Shown here: positions 16,216 through 24,603 of the stretch, piece after piece
Layout of the letters: every line of letters starts with the position of its first letter
Position numbering within the stretch: position 1 is the stretch's first letter
NCBI RefSeq assembly: GCF_012689525.1
Contig: NZ_CP051516.1
Location: 310,001 to 374,000 of the forward strand
Source: Paraburkholderia aromaticivorans
Lineage (GTDB): Bacteria; Pseudomonadota; Gammaproteobacteria; Burkholderiales; Burkholderiaceae
DNA length: 64,000 bases
Direction: 5' to 3'
Program-made: the position numbers and the translations under genes
The notes under the pieces: model-generated
Database searches by the model: none
The model's input: the letters and a program-made list of their open reading frames with translations, nothing else
Told to the model about the DNA's origin: nothing

Positions 16216-16413
16216 CCCACCTCTTTCTGTCCGCAATGGATACACGGCAGTGTTCGAATGCATTCGTTCCGAACTTGTACGGCAGATATCGACCGTGAAC
16301 GGACGTTAGATTTCCTCGACAGCAGACATTCACATGTCCTGCGCCTAGTCGCGGATACGTCGTCCGTGACGGGGCCGCGCAACTCTGCGTCGCTATCGAT
16401 AAATAGCGAGAGG

Positions 16414-17106
16414 TTACTGGCGTGGCTCGCCAGGTAGACGCTCAGGTTCCGTCATTTCCACCGTGGAGACGGTTCCGCGCGCAGTTACGACCTTGAAAAC
16501 GCTATCTGCATAGCTAATCGGGATTCTGTAGGTCCAGGCATCAAGACCGCTCGCCATTGGTTCAAGGTCGTTGCCCATTACGTCGGTTCGCTCTTGGCGC
16601 AACTGCTGCATGAGTTCGCTGACCTTTAAGGCTTTGGGCTTTTGTTCACCACCCTGTGCAGTCAGTAGCTTCCAGACCAACGGGGCAACCTTTTCGCTAA
16701 TCATCGTGGGCGCGCGCACGATGATAGTTCGCGCCTCGCCCCCGTCAAGCATGATCGGCAGGGCGAGGCGTTGGCCGTCTACGGTTTCCAGGATATCGAA
16801 CTTGCCGCCGACGAAGGTGGGCTTACCCTGCACAGTGTTAAATAAGTCCTGATTCACAATAGAGAGACGGTCCTCGCTCTGATTCGCAATCGTGACTTTC
16901 CAGCACAGACCCACTATTCCTACTTTTGGACCGCCGCTATATTGCACGGCACACTCACCGGTCGGGATGGCTGTCATCGTGACTGCTTCGCGTTTTGCCT
17001 CGTTAGCCTGCCATGAAAAGAACGCGGACGCGCTACCGACAATTAACGCGAGCGAAGCGACGATTGAGTTGATCCATTCGTGTAGGTTCGTATTTTTTGG
17101 TGCCAT
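16414..17106 (-). CDS. hypothetical membrane-anchored protein
   Basis: A 230-residue protein with one N-terminal membrane segment (residues 12-32, SIVASLALIVGSASAFFSW) and a large following domain with beta-rich blocks (GLCWKVTIANQSEDRLSIVNQD, LALPIMLDGGEARTIIVRAP). The layout suggests a single-pass protein with its bulk outside the membrane. Family not recognised. It is the only gene between element copies 4 and 5. Confidence 0.6.
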   Translation of the reverse strand: MAPKNTNLHEWINSIVASLALIVGSASAFFSWQANEAKREAVTMTAIPTGECAVQYSGGPKVGIVGLCWKVTIANQSEDRLSIVNQDLFNTVQGKPTFVGGKFDILETVDGQRLALPIMLDGGEARTIIVRAPTMISEKVAPLVWKLLTAQGGEQKPKALKVSELMQQLRQERTDVMGNDLEPMASGLDAWTYRIPISYADSVFKVVTARGTVSTVEMTEPERLPGEPRQ

Positions 17107-17259
17107 TTGTATAGACGGCGGATGTGAAACGGACTTGCTAGATCGTATTGTCTACGATTGAGCCGACGTCGAAGGATCGCTTCTGGCCGAAGAACGACAG
17201 CGACCAATCGCGGGAAGGGCGAACACATCTGGGGCCTATTTGTAGTGAGGCCGTCAGTC

Positions 17260-17405
17260 GGTCGCATGAGCGACCATGAGCAAACAGACGCGAGGCTAGT
17301 CGCTACTAGCGGGGTTTAATTGGCTACAAGTCAACATGTTCGGCGCACCGAAACCGATGGCGGCGTTCGTCGCATCGATCCCACCGGCGGCTCGAACGAT
17401 GTCTC
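17260..17405 (+). repeat. intercassette element copy 5
   Basis: Hairpin GGTCGC atga GCGACC (17260-17275; the sixth stem pair is G-C in place of T-A of copy 4, a compensatory pair), CGAGGCTAG, core 17312-17336 (GGTTTAATTGGCTACAAGTC), CACCGAAACCGATGGCGG, and CTCGAACGATGTC (79 bases from the core start). The gene-free stretch 17107-17528 holds only this element as far as I can see. Confidence 0.8.
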
Positions 17406-17528
17406 AGCCGCTCTGAGTTCGTTATGAACGGGCGGCGCGTTCGAAACTGGTTCGACTCGAATCGGTGCGGCAGACCCGACACGACTCCAGTCATCCAGTT
17501 AGCTAGGCCGGTGACGGCTGCTTCCGAA

Positions 17529-18092
17529 TTACGACCGACGCTCGTCCTCGACAATACCGTCTGACAACGTAATGCTATCAGGCACAACAGGAAGCGTATT
17601 CGGCCGCACACTATTTCCGATAGCGGCGAGCACTTCGTCCATAGACAGCTTCTTCGGCCGCGTGCCATCGGGATAGACGCGCTGGTAGATTGCTTGATTC
17701 TGTTGCGTCTTGCCAGCGAAGATGATTTTCCACTCTTGCGTGCCCTTACCGCACGTGTGGATAACATTTTCGACTGCCTTACGATAGCGCTTACCGATCA
17801 TCTTCCGATCATTGGCTTCGACGCTTTCCCACTTGCCCAGGCCAGCCTCCCAAAAGATGTCTTGGACTTGGAATTCGTCTTGCGCCATTCCAATACCAGT
17901 GAAAGTGCGCTGCGCCATTTTCTCAACATAGGCGTTGATTTTGATGTCGCGTTGCTCGGAATCCTCCTCGGTTTCCAGATCACGTTCAATTAGACGCACG
18001 ATATATTCCTCGAACGTCTTCTTGTCGGTCAGGGCTTTGTCGAGACCCTCCCGCATCAACAACTCAGGTATTTGAACCGTCACTGCGACCAT
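17529..18092 (-). CDS. hypothetical protein, last cassette gene before comM
   Basis: A 187-residue soluble protein starting MVAVTVQIPELLMREGL at 18092, with GGAG 9 bases upstream; the longer frame to 18149 would start inside the promoter. The N-terminal 50 residues (ALTDKKTFEEYIVRLIERDLE) look like a small helical oligomerisation unit. The middle (FQVQDIFWEAGLGKWESVEANDRKMIGKRYRKAVE...WKIIFAGKTQQNQAIYQRV) resembles, weakly, small single-copy DUF1413/DUF3653-like proteins, but I cannot assign a family. It has its own sigma-70 promoter. Confidence 0.6.
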   Translation of the reverse strand: MVAVTVQIPELLMREGLDKALTDKKTFEEYIVRLIERDLETEEDSEQRDIKINAYVEKMAQRTFTGIGMAQDEFQVQDIFWEAGLGKWESVEANDRKMIGKRYRKAVENVIHTCGKGTQEWKIIFAGKTQQNQAIYQRVYPDGTRPKKLSMDEVLAAIGNSVRPNTLPVVPDSITLSDGIVEDERRS

Positions 18093-18121
18093 CTCTGCTC
18101 TCCGTCGAAAGGATGAGTTCA

Positions 18122-18150
18122 TCATAATACGGTCGCCAGTTGTTATCAAT
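18122..18150 (-). promoter_or_regulatory. sigma-70 promoter of the last cassette gene
   Basis: On the minus strand: TTGATA (18145-18150), 17-base spacer, TATGAT (18122-18127). The start codon at 18092 is about 30 bases from the -10 box. This shows that the cassette gene carries its own promoter. Confidence 0.7.
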
Positions 18151-18201
18151 AGCTATCGAATTGTTTGGTTTTCTTTATAAAACAATAAAATGCGTGCTTA
18201 G

Positions 18202-18284
18202 GCAAGAAGTTCGCAGCGCTTCCTAGTTACGCTGCACCGCGACTTCTTGCTGGATGGGCGGGTTTAATTGGCCATAAGGTAAGA
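18202..18284 (+). repeat. island end: long hairpin and intercassette core at the comM junction (copy 6)
   Basis: A two-step hairpin at 18202-18250 (GCAAGAAGT/ACTTCTTGC outer arms, GCAGCG/CGCTGC inner arms) is followed by the core GGTTTAATTGGCCATAAGGT (18261-18280) and AAGAC. From about 18284 the sequence is comM (ACGTGATGGCCGCC). The right part present in the other copies (hairpin plus TTCGAA) is absent and replaced by comM, as expected at an integration boundary. Confidence 0.8.
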
Positions 18285-19014
18285 CGTGATGGCCGCCGGC
18301 CGCGGCAACTTCGAGTGCGCGGCGCGCGCCGCGTTGACCGATGACGTCGCCCATATCCGGGACCACAGCCGCTGGGCTTTCGGCGATGTCCGGCACGGCG
18401 ACTGGATAAAGCCGGGCGTCCGGCGCTTCCGCGAGGTGAGCGCACAACGAAGGCAGATCAGCGGCGCCGTAAACATCGACGCCGGGTACGAGCGCCGCTT
18501 CCGCCGCGCTCGCAGCGGGCAGGTAGAGCTGAGGCGTGGAGTGCGCGCGTGCTTCGCATGCGGCAAGGTCGCTTGCAATCGCGGCGGATTGCGGCGCACC
18601 GCCGCCATGAACCACAGCGCTGCGCGCCGTTCCGCACGCCATGGCGAAAGCGCCGCGCATTGGCCTGAGCGCGCCGGTCAACGAGAGTTCGCCCGCGAAT
18701 TCACGATGCAGCAAGGACTCGGCGGGAATCTGGCCGCTCGCCGCGAGAATGCCCAAAGCGATTGGCAGATCGAAGCGGCCGGATTCCTTTGGCAGATCGG
18801 CCGGCGCGAGATTGACGGTGATGCGTCGGACGGGGAAGTCGAAATTGCAGTTCTGCAGCGCCGCGCGCACGCGCTCGCGGCTTTCGCGCACTTCCAGATC
18901 AGGCAGGCCGACGATCGAAAAAGAGGGTAATCCGTTCGCGAGGTGGACCTCGACGGTTACTTCGGGCGCGCGGCCAGAGGCCGGCGCGCGACTGCGCACC
19001 ACGGCAAGCGACAT
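18223..19014 (-). pseudogene. comM: comM, 5' part only, cut by the island
   Basis: About 245 residues of ComM/YifB from MSLAVVRSRA at 19014: the N-terminal ChlI/Lon-like domain (GLPSFSIVGLPDLEVRESRERVRAAL, INLAPADLPKESGRFDLPIALGIL) is intact. The match ends at AAAGGHHVL, directly before the Walker A loop; 18 island-coded residues and a stop follow. ComM is a hexameric AAA+ helicase that moves branches during natural transformation; without its ATPase domain this product cannot work. The 3' half is not in the window and is presumably on the far side of the island. Confidence 0.9.
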
Positions 19015-19135
19015 GTTTTCTCCCGTCGGACGGCGCGCCGAGGGCGCGCGCAAGTCCCCTAAAACGCTGATGACGTCACGGCTCGCTTGCCTGTGATGTG
19101 CAGCACTGCGCGGCGATTACGCCGCGAGCAAAGCG

Positions 19136-19390
19136 TTACGGCGTTTGCGTGACCGGCAGCTTCTGTTCGAGTTCGGCGACGCGGCGTTCCAGCTCTTCGA
19201 GGCGAGCGCGCGTGCGCACCAGCACCTGGGTCTGGGTATCGAATTCCTCACGCGTGACCAGGTCGAGCTTCGAGAAACCCTGCGACAGCATGGCTTTGAC
19301 GTTGCGTTCGACATCTTTGGCCGGCGAGTTCTTGAACAACTCGCTCATGCGGGCCTGAAAGTCGTTAAAAACATCGTTCGGTTGTTTCAT
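19136..19390 (-). CDS. ubiK: ubiquinone biosynthesis accessory factor UbiK (BMFP family)
   Basis: An 84-residue protein starting MKQPNDVFNDFQARMSELF at 19390. It has the family's N-terminal amphipathic helix, then a C-terminal coiled coil (TREEFDTQTQVLVRTRARLEELERRVAELEQKL). In E. coli UbiK binds lipids and UbiJ and is needed for efficient aerobic ubiquinone synthesis. It precedes comM on the minus strand. An NtrC-like palindrome lies 15 bases upstream of its start. Confidence 0.85.
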   Translation of the reverse strand: MKQPNDVFNDFQARMSELFKNSPAKDVERNVKAMLSQGFSKLDLVTREEFDTQTQVLVRTRARLEELERRVAELEQKLPVTQTP

Positions 19391-19404
19391 GGTGTTCCCC
19401 TTGG

Positions 19405-19421
19405 TGCACAAAAAATGTGCA
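19405..19421. promoter_or_regulatory. NtrC-type binding site
   Basis: TGCACAAAAAATGTGCA: a perfect 17-bp palindrome of the TGCAC-N7-GTGCA type bound by NtrC. It lies about 240 bases upstream of the sigma-54 promoter of glnK, a usual enhancer distance, and just upstream of ubiK on the other strand. Confidence 0.6.
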
Positions 19422-19652
19422 TGTTTCGTTACGCCTGTGCTTTGTAACGGCAAATGGGCGGTGTTGGTGCATGTCCCGTTGCGTGCCGTTGGCACATGAG
19501 CCCCTTTGGTGCGCGCCCATGCGTTCCAGACCTGCGAACACTCTAGCAACGATCCATACGCCGCGCCAGCGTGCCCCCGCCAACGTTGGCCGTCCGGCCA
19601 GGGCGGCTTGCGCCCCTTTTGCGACGTCCACGGGGCGGAGTCTGACACAACA

Positions 19653-19668
19653 TGGCATGCGAGTTGCT
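19653..19668 (+). promoter_or_regulatory. sigma-54 promoter of glnK-amtB
   Basis: TGGCATGCGAGTTGCT fits the -24/-12 consensus TGGCACG-N4-TTGCW with one mismatch. The predicted start near 19680 gives a leader of about 110 bases holding a hairpin (CTGCCGGC at 19687-19694 with GCCGGCAG at 19703-19710). Nitrogen control of glnK-amtB by NtrC is the known arrangement in proteobacteria. Confidence 0.75.
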
Positions 19669-19778
19669 GTTACTGCCCCGCGCGCACTGCCGGCGCCTTT
19701 TTGCCGGCAGCGGAACGAGACCACGCGAACGGTTTACAGGTACGCAACGAGAGTTACGCAAACGGGTTACGCAACTAA

Positions 19779-20129
<351 letters not shown>

Positions 20130-20173
20130 TACCAAAAGATAGCGACACAGATAGCGACAAGAGGAAACGAAAG

Positions 20174-21682
20174 ATGCGCAAATTAATGATGTCCATGCTG
20201 ATGGCCGGTTCGCTGCTCGCGGGCGGTATCGGCGCCGCCCTCGCGGACGACGCTTCCGCCCCCGCAGCCGCTTCGGCCGCTGCTTCCGATACGACGGCGA
20301 GCGCGCCGGCACCGGACGCTTCGGCGGCACCTGCTGCCGCCGCGGCTTCGGCACCGGCCGCTGACGCGTCCGCCGCACCGGCTGCCAGCGCGGCCGCCGC
20401 CGCACCTGCAGCATCGGACGCTGCGCCGGCTGCCCCGACCGCGCCGTTCTCGGTCGATTCGTCGAAGATCAATTCGGGCGACACCGCCTGGATGTTGACC
20501 TCCACCGCGCTCGTGCTGTTCATGACGATTCCGGGTCTGGCGCTGTTTTACGGCGGCATGGTCCGCAAGAAGAGCGTGCTCGCGATTCTGATGCAAAGCT
20601 TTGCGATCACCTGCCTCGTGTCGATCGTCTGGGTCGTGGTGGGCTACAGCCTCGCCTTCACGCCGGGCGGTTCGTTCATTGGCGGCTTCTCGCGCTTCTT
20701 CATGTCAGGCATGAACTACATCAAGGGCGACAAGGCCACGACGCTGACCGTCAGCCACCTCGCGCCGACGATCCCGGAAACGGTCTACGTCGTCTATCAG
20801 ATGACGTTCGCGATCATTACCCCGGCACTGATCACGGGCGCGTTTGCCGACCGTATGAAGTTCTCGGCGATGCTGGTGTTCATGACGCTGTGGTCGATCA
20901 TCGTCTACTCGCCGATCGCGCACATGGTCTGGGAACCGACCGGCTGGCTGGCTAGCGCGGGCATCCTCGACTTCGCGGGCGGCACGGTGGTGCACATCAA
21001 CGCCGGTATCGCGGCGCTGGTCTGCGCTCTGGTGCTCGGCAAGCGTGTCGGTTACGGCAAGGAAGCGATGGCGCCGCACAACCTGACGCTCACGCTGATC
21101 GGTGGCGCCATGCTGTGGGTAGGCTGGTTCGGCTTCAACGCGGGTTCGGCAGTGGCAGCAGACGGCCGTGCCGGTTTCGCCATGTTCGCCACGCAAGTGG
21201 CCACCGCAGCAGCAGCACTCGCCTGGATGTTCGCCGAATGGGCAACCAAGGGTAAGCCGTCGGTGCTCGGTATCGTGTCGGGTGCCGTGGCAGGTCTGGT
21301 GGCGATTACGCCGGCTTCGGGCTTCGTCGGTTTGGCGGGTTCGCTGGTGATCGGTATCGCGGCAGGCGTGATCTGCTTCTGGTCGGCAACGTGGCTCAAG
21401 CACAAGCTCGGTTACGACGACTCGCTCGACGCGTTCGGCGTGCACTGCATCGGCGGTATCGTGGGTGCGCTGCTGACCGGTGTGTTCGCGGTGAAGGACA
21501 TCGGCGGCGCGGATGGCAGCGTGATCCTGCAAGCCAAGGGCGTGCTGACGACGCTGGTCTACAGCGGCGTGGTGAGCTACATCCTGCTGAAGGTCATCGA
21601 CATGGTGATGGGCCTGCGTGTGACCGAAGAACAGGAACGCGAAGGTCTGGACGTGACGCTGCACGGCGAACACGTCGAATAA
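20174..21682 (+). CDS. amtB: ammonium transporter AmtB
   Basis: A 502-residue channel. Residues 1-24 are a signal peptide. The next 70 residues are an unusual low-complexity Ala/Pro/Ser/Asp linker, then eleven membrane segments follow (from about residue 105). Hallmarks: LALFYGGMVRKKS, the FAGGTVVHINAG loop with the first pore His, and the second pore His in DAFGVHCIGG. AmtB conducts ammonium and is gated by GlnK, encoded directly upstream. The long linker is common in this group of bacteria but its role is unknown. Confidence 0.95.
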   Translation: MRKLMMSMLMAGSLLAGGIGAALADDASAPAAASAAASDTTASAPAPDASAAPAAAAASAPAADASAAPAASAAAAAPAASDAAPAAPTAPFSVDSSKINSGDTAWMLTSTALVLFMTIPGLALFYGGMVRKKSVLAILMQSFAITCLVSIVWVVVGYSLAFTPGGSFIGGFSRFFMSGMNYIKGDKATTLTVSHLAPTIPETVYVVYQMTFAIITPALITGAFADRMKFSAMLVFMTLWSIIVYSPIAHMVWEPTGWLASAGILDFAGGTVVHINAGIAALVCALVLGKRVGYGKEAMAPHNLTLTLIGGAMLWVGWFGFNAGSAVAADGRAGFAMFATQVATAAAALAWMFAEWATKGKPSVLGIVSGAVAGLVAITPASGFVGLAGSLVIGIAAGVICFWSATWLKHKLGYDDSLDAFGVHCIGGIVGALLTGVFAVKDIGGADGSVILQAKGVLTTLVYSGVVSYILLKVIDMVMGLRVTEEQEREGLDVTLHGEHVE

Positions 21683-21744
21683 GGAACGCACCGCGAGCCC
21701 CTGCTCCCGGGCTCGCGGGATCACGAATAAGCGCAGCGATTTTG

Positions 21745-21769
21745 GCCCGCCTTCATGGCGGGCTTTTTT
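21745..21769 (+). terminator. terminator after amtB
   Basis: GCCCGCC ttcat GGCGGGC followed by six T residues, about 60 bases after the amtB stop. Confidence 0.9.
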
Positions 21770-21918
21770 CTTGCGGGCTATCTTGTAAACGGTAGTTTTC
21801 CCCGCCTATTATGGCGATAGCGAGAATGCATTCGCGTCCGCTTGCGAATGGAGAAACCGTCCCCAAATGGACAAAGCATTTGCTCTACAATCTTTTTTCT
21901 CCAGTCTGCGAGTGATCA

Positions 21919-23208
21919 ATGGTTCCGCACCTAGTTACGGCGTTAAACGGCCCGCTGCTCGATCTTGAGCGGAAGATCCTCGACGCTACTCCCGCCATCG
22001 AACGCTGGTTCCGGCTCGAATGGCAGGAGCACACGCCGCCGTTCTACTGTTCCGTCGATCTGCGCAACGCGGGCTTCAAGCTCGCGCCGGTCGATACCAA
22101 TCTGTTTCCTGGCGCATTCAACAATCTGCCGCAGGAAGTGTTGCCGCTGGCCGTGCAGGCCGCGATGGCCTCGATCGAGAAGATCTGCCCGGACGCCAAG
22201 AACCTGCTGGTGATTCCGGAACGCCACACGCGCAACGCGTTTTATCTCGAGAATGTCGCCCGTTTGGCCGCGATCATGCGCCAGGCCGGCTTGAACGTGC
22301 GTTTCGGCACGCTCGACGAAACCATCAACGGGCCGGTCACGATCGCGCTCTCCGACGGCCAGAAACTCGTGCTCGAACCGCTCGAACGCTCGCAGCGCCG
22401 CCTCGGCCTGAAGAACTTCGACCCGTGCTCGATTCTGCTGAACAACGATTTGTCGGGTGGCATCCCGCCCATACTCGAGAATCTGCACGAGCAGTACCTG
22501 CTGCCGCCGCTGCATGCCGGCTGGGCCGTTCGCCGTAAATCGACGCATTTTTCCTGCTATGACGACGTCGCGAAGAAATTCGCGAAGATGGTCGAGATCG
22601 ATCCGTGGATGATCAATCCGTACTTCGCGCATGTGGAAGGCGTCGACTTCCAGGAGCGCACCGGCGAAGAAGCGCTGACGGACGCGATCGACGGCGTGCT
22701 GAAGAAGATCGCCAAGAAGTATCGCGAGTACGGCATCTCCGAAAAACCGTATGTCGTCATCAAGTCGGATGCGGGCACTTATGGCATGGGCGTGATGACC
22801 GTGCACGACGCGTCGGAAGTCGCCGCGCTCACCAAGCGCGAACGCGCCAAGATGGCCGCGACCAAAGACGGCCTTGAAGTGCATGACGTGATCGTGCAGG
22901 AAGGCGTGTACACCTTCGAACGCATCGGCGAAGAAGTGGCCGAGCCGGTCGTGTACATGATCGACCGCTACGTGGTGGGCGGCTTCTACCGCGTGCACGG
23001 CAGCCGCGAGCGCGATCAGAATCTGAACGCGCCGGGCATGCACTTCGTGCCGCTCGGCTTCGAGCATACGGCGCTGCCCGACGCGCACGCCAAGCCCGGC
23101 GCGGCGGTGCCGAACCGCTTCTATATGTACGGCGTGGTGGCGCGGCTCGGGCTGCTGGCCGCATCGGTGGAACTGGAAAAAACCGATCCGGAAGCGATTC
23201 AGGTCTAA
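21919..23208 (+). CDS. gshA: glutamate-cysteine ligase (ferrooxidans type)
   Basis: A 429-residue enzyme of the less common GshA type (first defined in Acidithiobacillus ferrooxidans), which makes gamma-glutamylcysteine, the first step of glutathione synthesis. Supporting blocks are FYCSVDLRNAGFKLAPVDTNLFPGAFNNL, YVVIKSDAGTYGMGVM (an ATP-grasp-like phosphate loop) and NRFYMYGVVARLGLLAASVELE. It is followed by gshB, which does the second step. A strong hairpin separates the two genes, so they may be expressed at different levels. Confidence 0.9.
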   Translation: MVPHLVTALNGPLLDLERKILDATPAIERWFRLEWQEHTPPFYCSVDLRNAGFKLAPVDTNLFPGAFNNLPQEVLPLAVQAAMASIEKICPDAKNLLVIPERHTRNAFYLENVARLAAIMRQAGLNVRFGTLDETINGPVTIALSDGQKLVLEPLERSQRRLGLKNFDPCSILLNNDLSGGIPPILENLHEQYLLPPLHAGWAVRRKSTHFSCYDDVAKKFAKMVEIDPWMINPYFAHVEGVDFQERTGEEALTDAIDGVLKKIAKKYREYGISEKPYVVIKSDAGTYGMGVMTVHDASEVAALTKRERAKMAATKDGLEVHDVIVQEGVYTFERIGEEVAEPVVYMIDRYVVGGFYRVHGSRERDQNLNAPGMHFVPLGFEHTALPDAHAKPGAAVPNRFYMYGVVARLGLLAASVELEKTDPEAIQV

Positions 23209-23221
23209 GCCACGCTGGTTG

Positions 23222-23256
23222 GGCGATGGCGGCATACGTGCCGCCATCGCCATTTT
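23222..23256 (+). terminator. hairpin terminator between gshA and gshB
   Basis: GGCGATGGCGGCA (23222-23234) pairs perfectly with TGCCGCCATCGCC (23239-23251) around a TACG loop, followed by ATTTT. It sits 14 bases after the gshA stop. The T-run is short, so termination may be partial. Confidence 0.65.
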
Positions 23257-23310
23257 CAACGACACTATTTACGATCAATGCGAAGCCCGTCAGGGCGCAC
23301 CGGGACCTTC

Positions 23311-24267
23311 ATGGACATTCTTTTCATCGCCGATCCGCTCGCGCAATTCAAGATCTACAAAGACTCGACCTACGCGATGATGGCCGAAGCGGCGCGCCGC
23401 GGTCACGTGGTGTACACGTGCGAGCCGAAGCATCTGGCGTGGACGGGCGGTGACGTCGAGGCGAACGTGCAGCGCTTTGCGATTGTCGGCGACGTCACCG
23501 ATCTGCATCGCGAAGTCTGGTACGACGCTGAAGCCGCCGCGCCGCGCTCGCTCAAGAGCTTCAGCGCCGTGGTGATGCGCAAGGACCCACCGTTCGACAT
23601 GGAATACGTCACGTCGACGTGGCTGCTCGAAATGGCCGAACGCGGCGGCGCGCGCATTTTCAACAAACCGCAGGCGATTCGCGACCACTCGGAAAAGCTC
23701 GCGATCGGCGAGTTCGCCCAGTTCGTCACGCCCACGCTGGTCACGCGCGACGCAACCCGCTTGCGTGCCTTCCATGAAGAACACGGCGACGTGATCCTGA
23801 AGCCGCTCGACGGCATGGGCGGCATGGGCGTGTTCCGCGTGAAGGCCGACGGCATGAACCTCGGTTCGATCATCGAAATGCTGAGCCACGACGGCGCGCG
23901 GTCGGTGATGGCGCAGAAATTCATCCCCGAGATCAAAGAGGGCGACAAGCGTATTTTGTTGATCGGCGGCGAAGCCGTGCCGTATTCGCTCGCACGTATT
24001 CCTCAGGGTAATGAAGTGCGCGGCAATCTCGCGGCCGGCGGCCTCGGCGTGGCGCGGCCGCTGACCGAGCATGACCGCAAGATCGCCGATACGCTGGCGC
24101 CGGTGCTCGCTGCGCGCGGTTTGCTGCTGGTCGGGCTGGACGCGATCGGCGACTGGCTGACCGAAGTGAACGTGACGAGCCCGACGTGTTTCCGCGAGAT
24201 CATGGATCAAACCGGCTTCGACGTCGCCGCCATGTTCATCGACGCATTGGAGCGCGCAACGGGTTGA
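23311..24267 (+). CDS. gshB: glutathione synthetase
   Basis: A 318-residue ATP-grasp enzyme that joins glycine to gamma-glutamylcysteine. I start it at ATG 23311 (MDILFIADPLAQFKIYKDST), which matches the usual GshB N terminus. Signature blocks: VVMRKDPPFDMEYVTSTWLLE, GDVILKPLDGMGGMGVFRV (glycine-rich loop) and EVNVTSPTCFREI near the end. It follows gshA, with a hairpin in between. Confidence 0.95.
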   Translation: MDILFIADPLAQFKIYKDSTYAMMAEAARRGHVVYTCEPKHLAWTGGDVEANVQRFAIVGDVTDLHREVWYDAEAAAPRSLKSFSAVVMRKDPPFDMEYVTSTWLLEMAERGGARIFNKPQAIRDHSEKLAIGEFAQFVTPTLVTRDATRLRAFHEEHGDVILKPLDGMGGMGVFRVKADGMNLGSIIEMLSHDGARSVMAQKFIPEIKEGDKRILLIGGEAVPYSLARIPQGNEVRGNLAAGGLGVARPLTEHDRKIADTLAPVLAARGLLLVGLDAIGDWLTEVNVTSPTCFREIMDQTGFDVAAMFIDALERATG

Positions 24268-24348
24268 TGGCACGGCCGGTGCCGGCACTTGAATGCCCGC
24301 CATGCCCCCCAAACTGTGTAGTAAATCCGCATCACGCAGCACGCCGGA

Positions 24349-24376
24349 TTTGGCGCGAAAATGAGCCTGATACAAT
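24349..24376 (+). promoter_or_regulatory. probable sigma-70 promoter of the PTS genes
   Basis: TTTGGC (24349-24354), 16-base spacer, TACAAT (24371-24376) preceded by TG. The 230-base leader to the EIIA gene is GC-rich, contains a CCGGGcatcgtCCCGG hairpin near its end and no gene that I can find. Confidence 0.45.
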
Positions 24377-24603
24377 GCCCGCTCTTCCGCTCCAAGGTGA
24401 ATCGATGGCACCCGACGGGTGTCATGGGCAGCGGACTGTAAGCGAGCAGTGTTTCGCCGGCGCAGGCACGATGCCATGCGCGGCAAGCCGCTCGTCAATC
24501 GATGCGTTCCGGCCCTCATGGCCCACGGCCGGCAGAGGGCGCTGACGAACCGGGCATCGTCCCGGTTCACGGTTCGGGGCCGTTCTTTTGCAGTAAGGCT
24601 GAC

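Noticed and set aside
9841..17405. CRISPR array
   Set aside because: Copies are 0.8-4 kb apart with genes between them and are 100-200 bases long; there are no cas genes.
1..18283. Prophage
   Set aside because: No capsid, tail, terminase, lysis or integrase gene is visible in the island part of the window.
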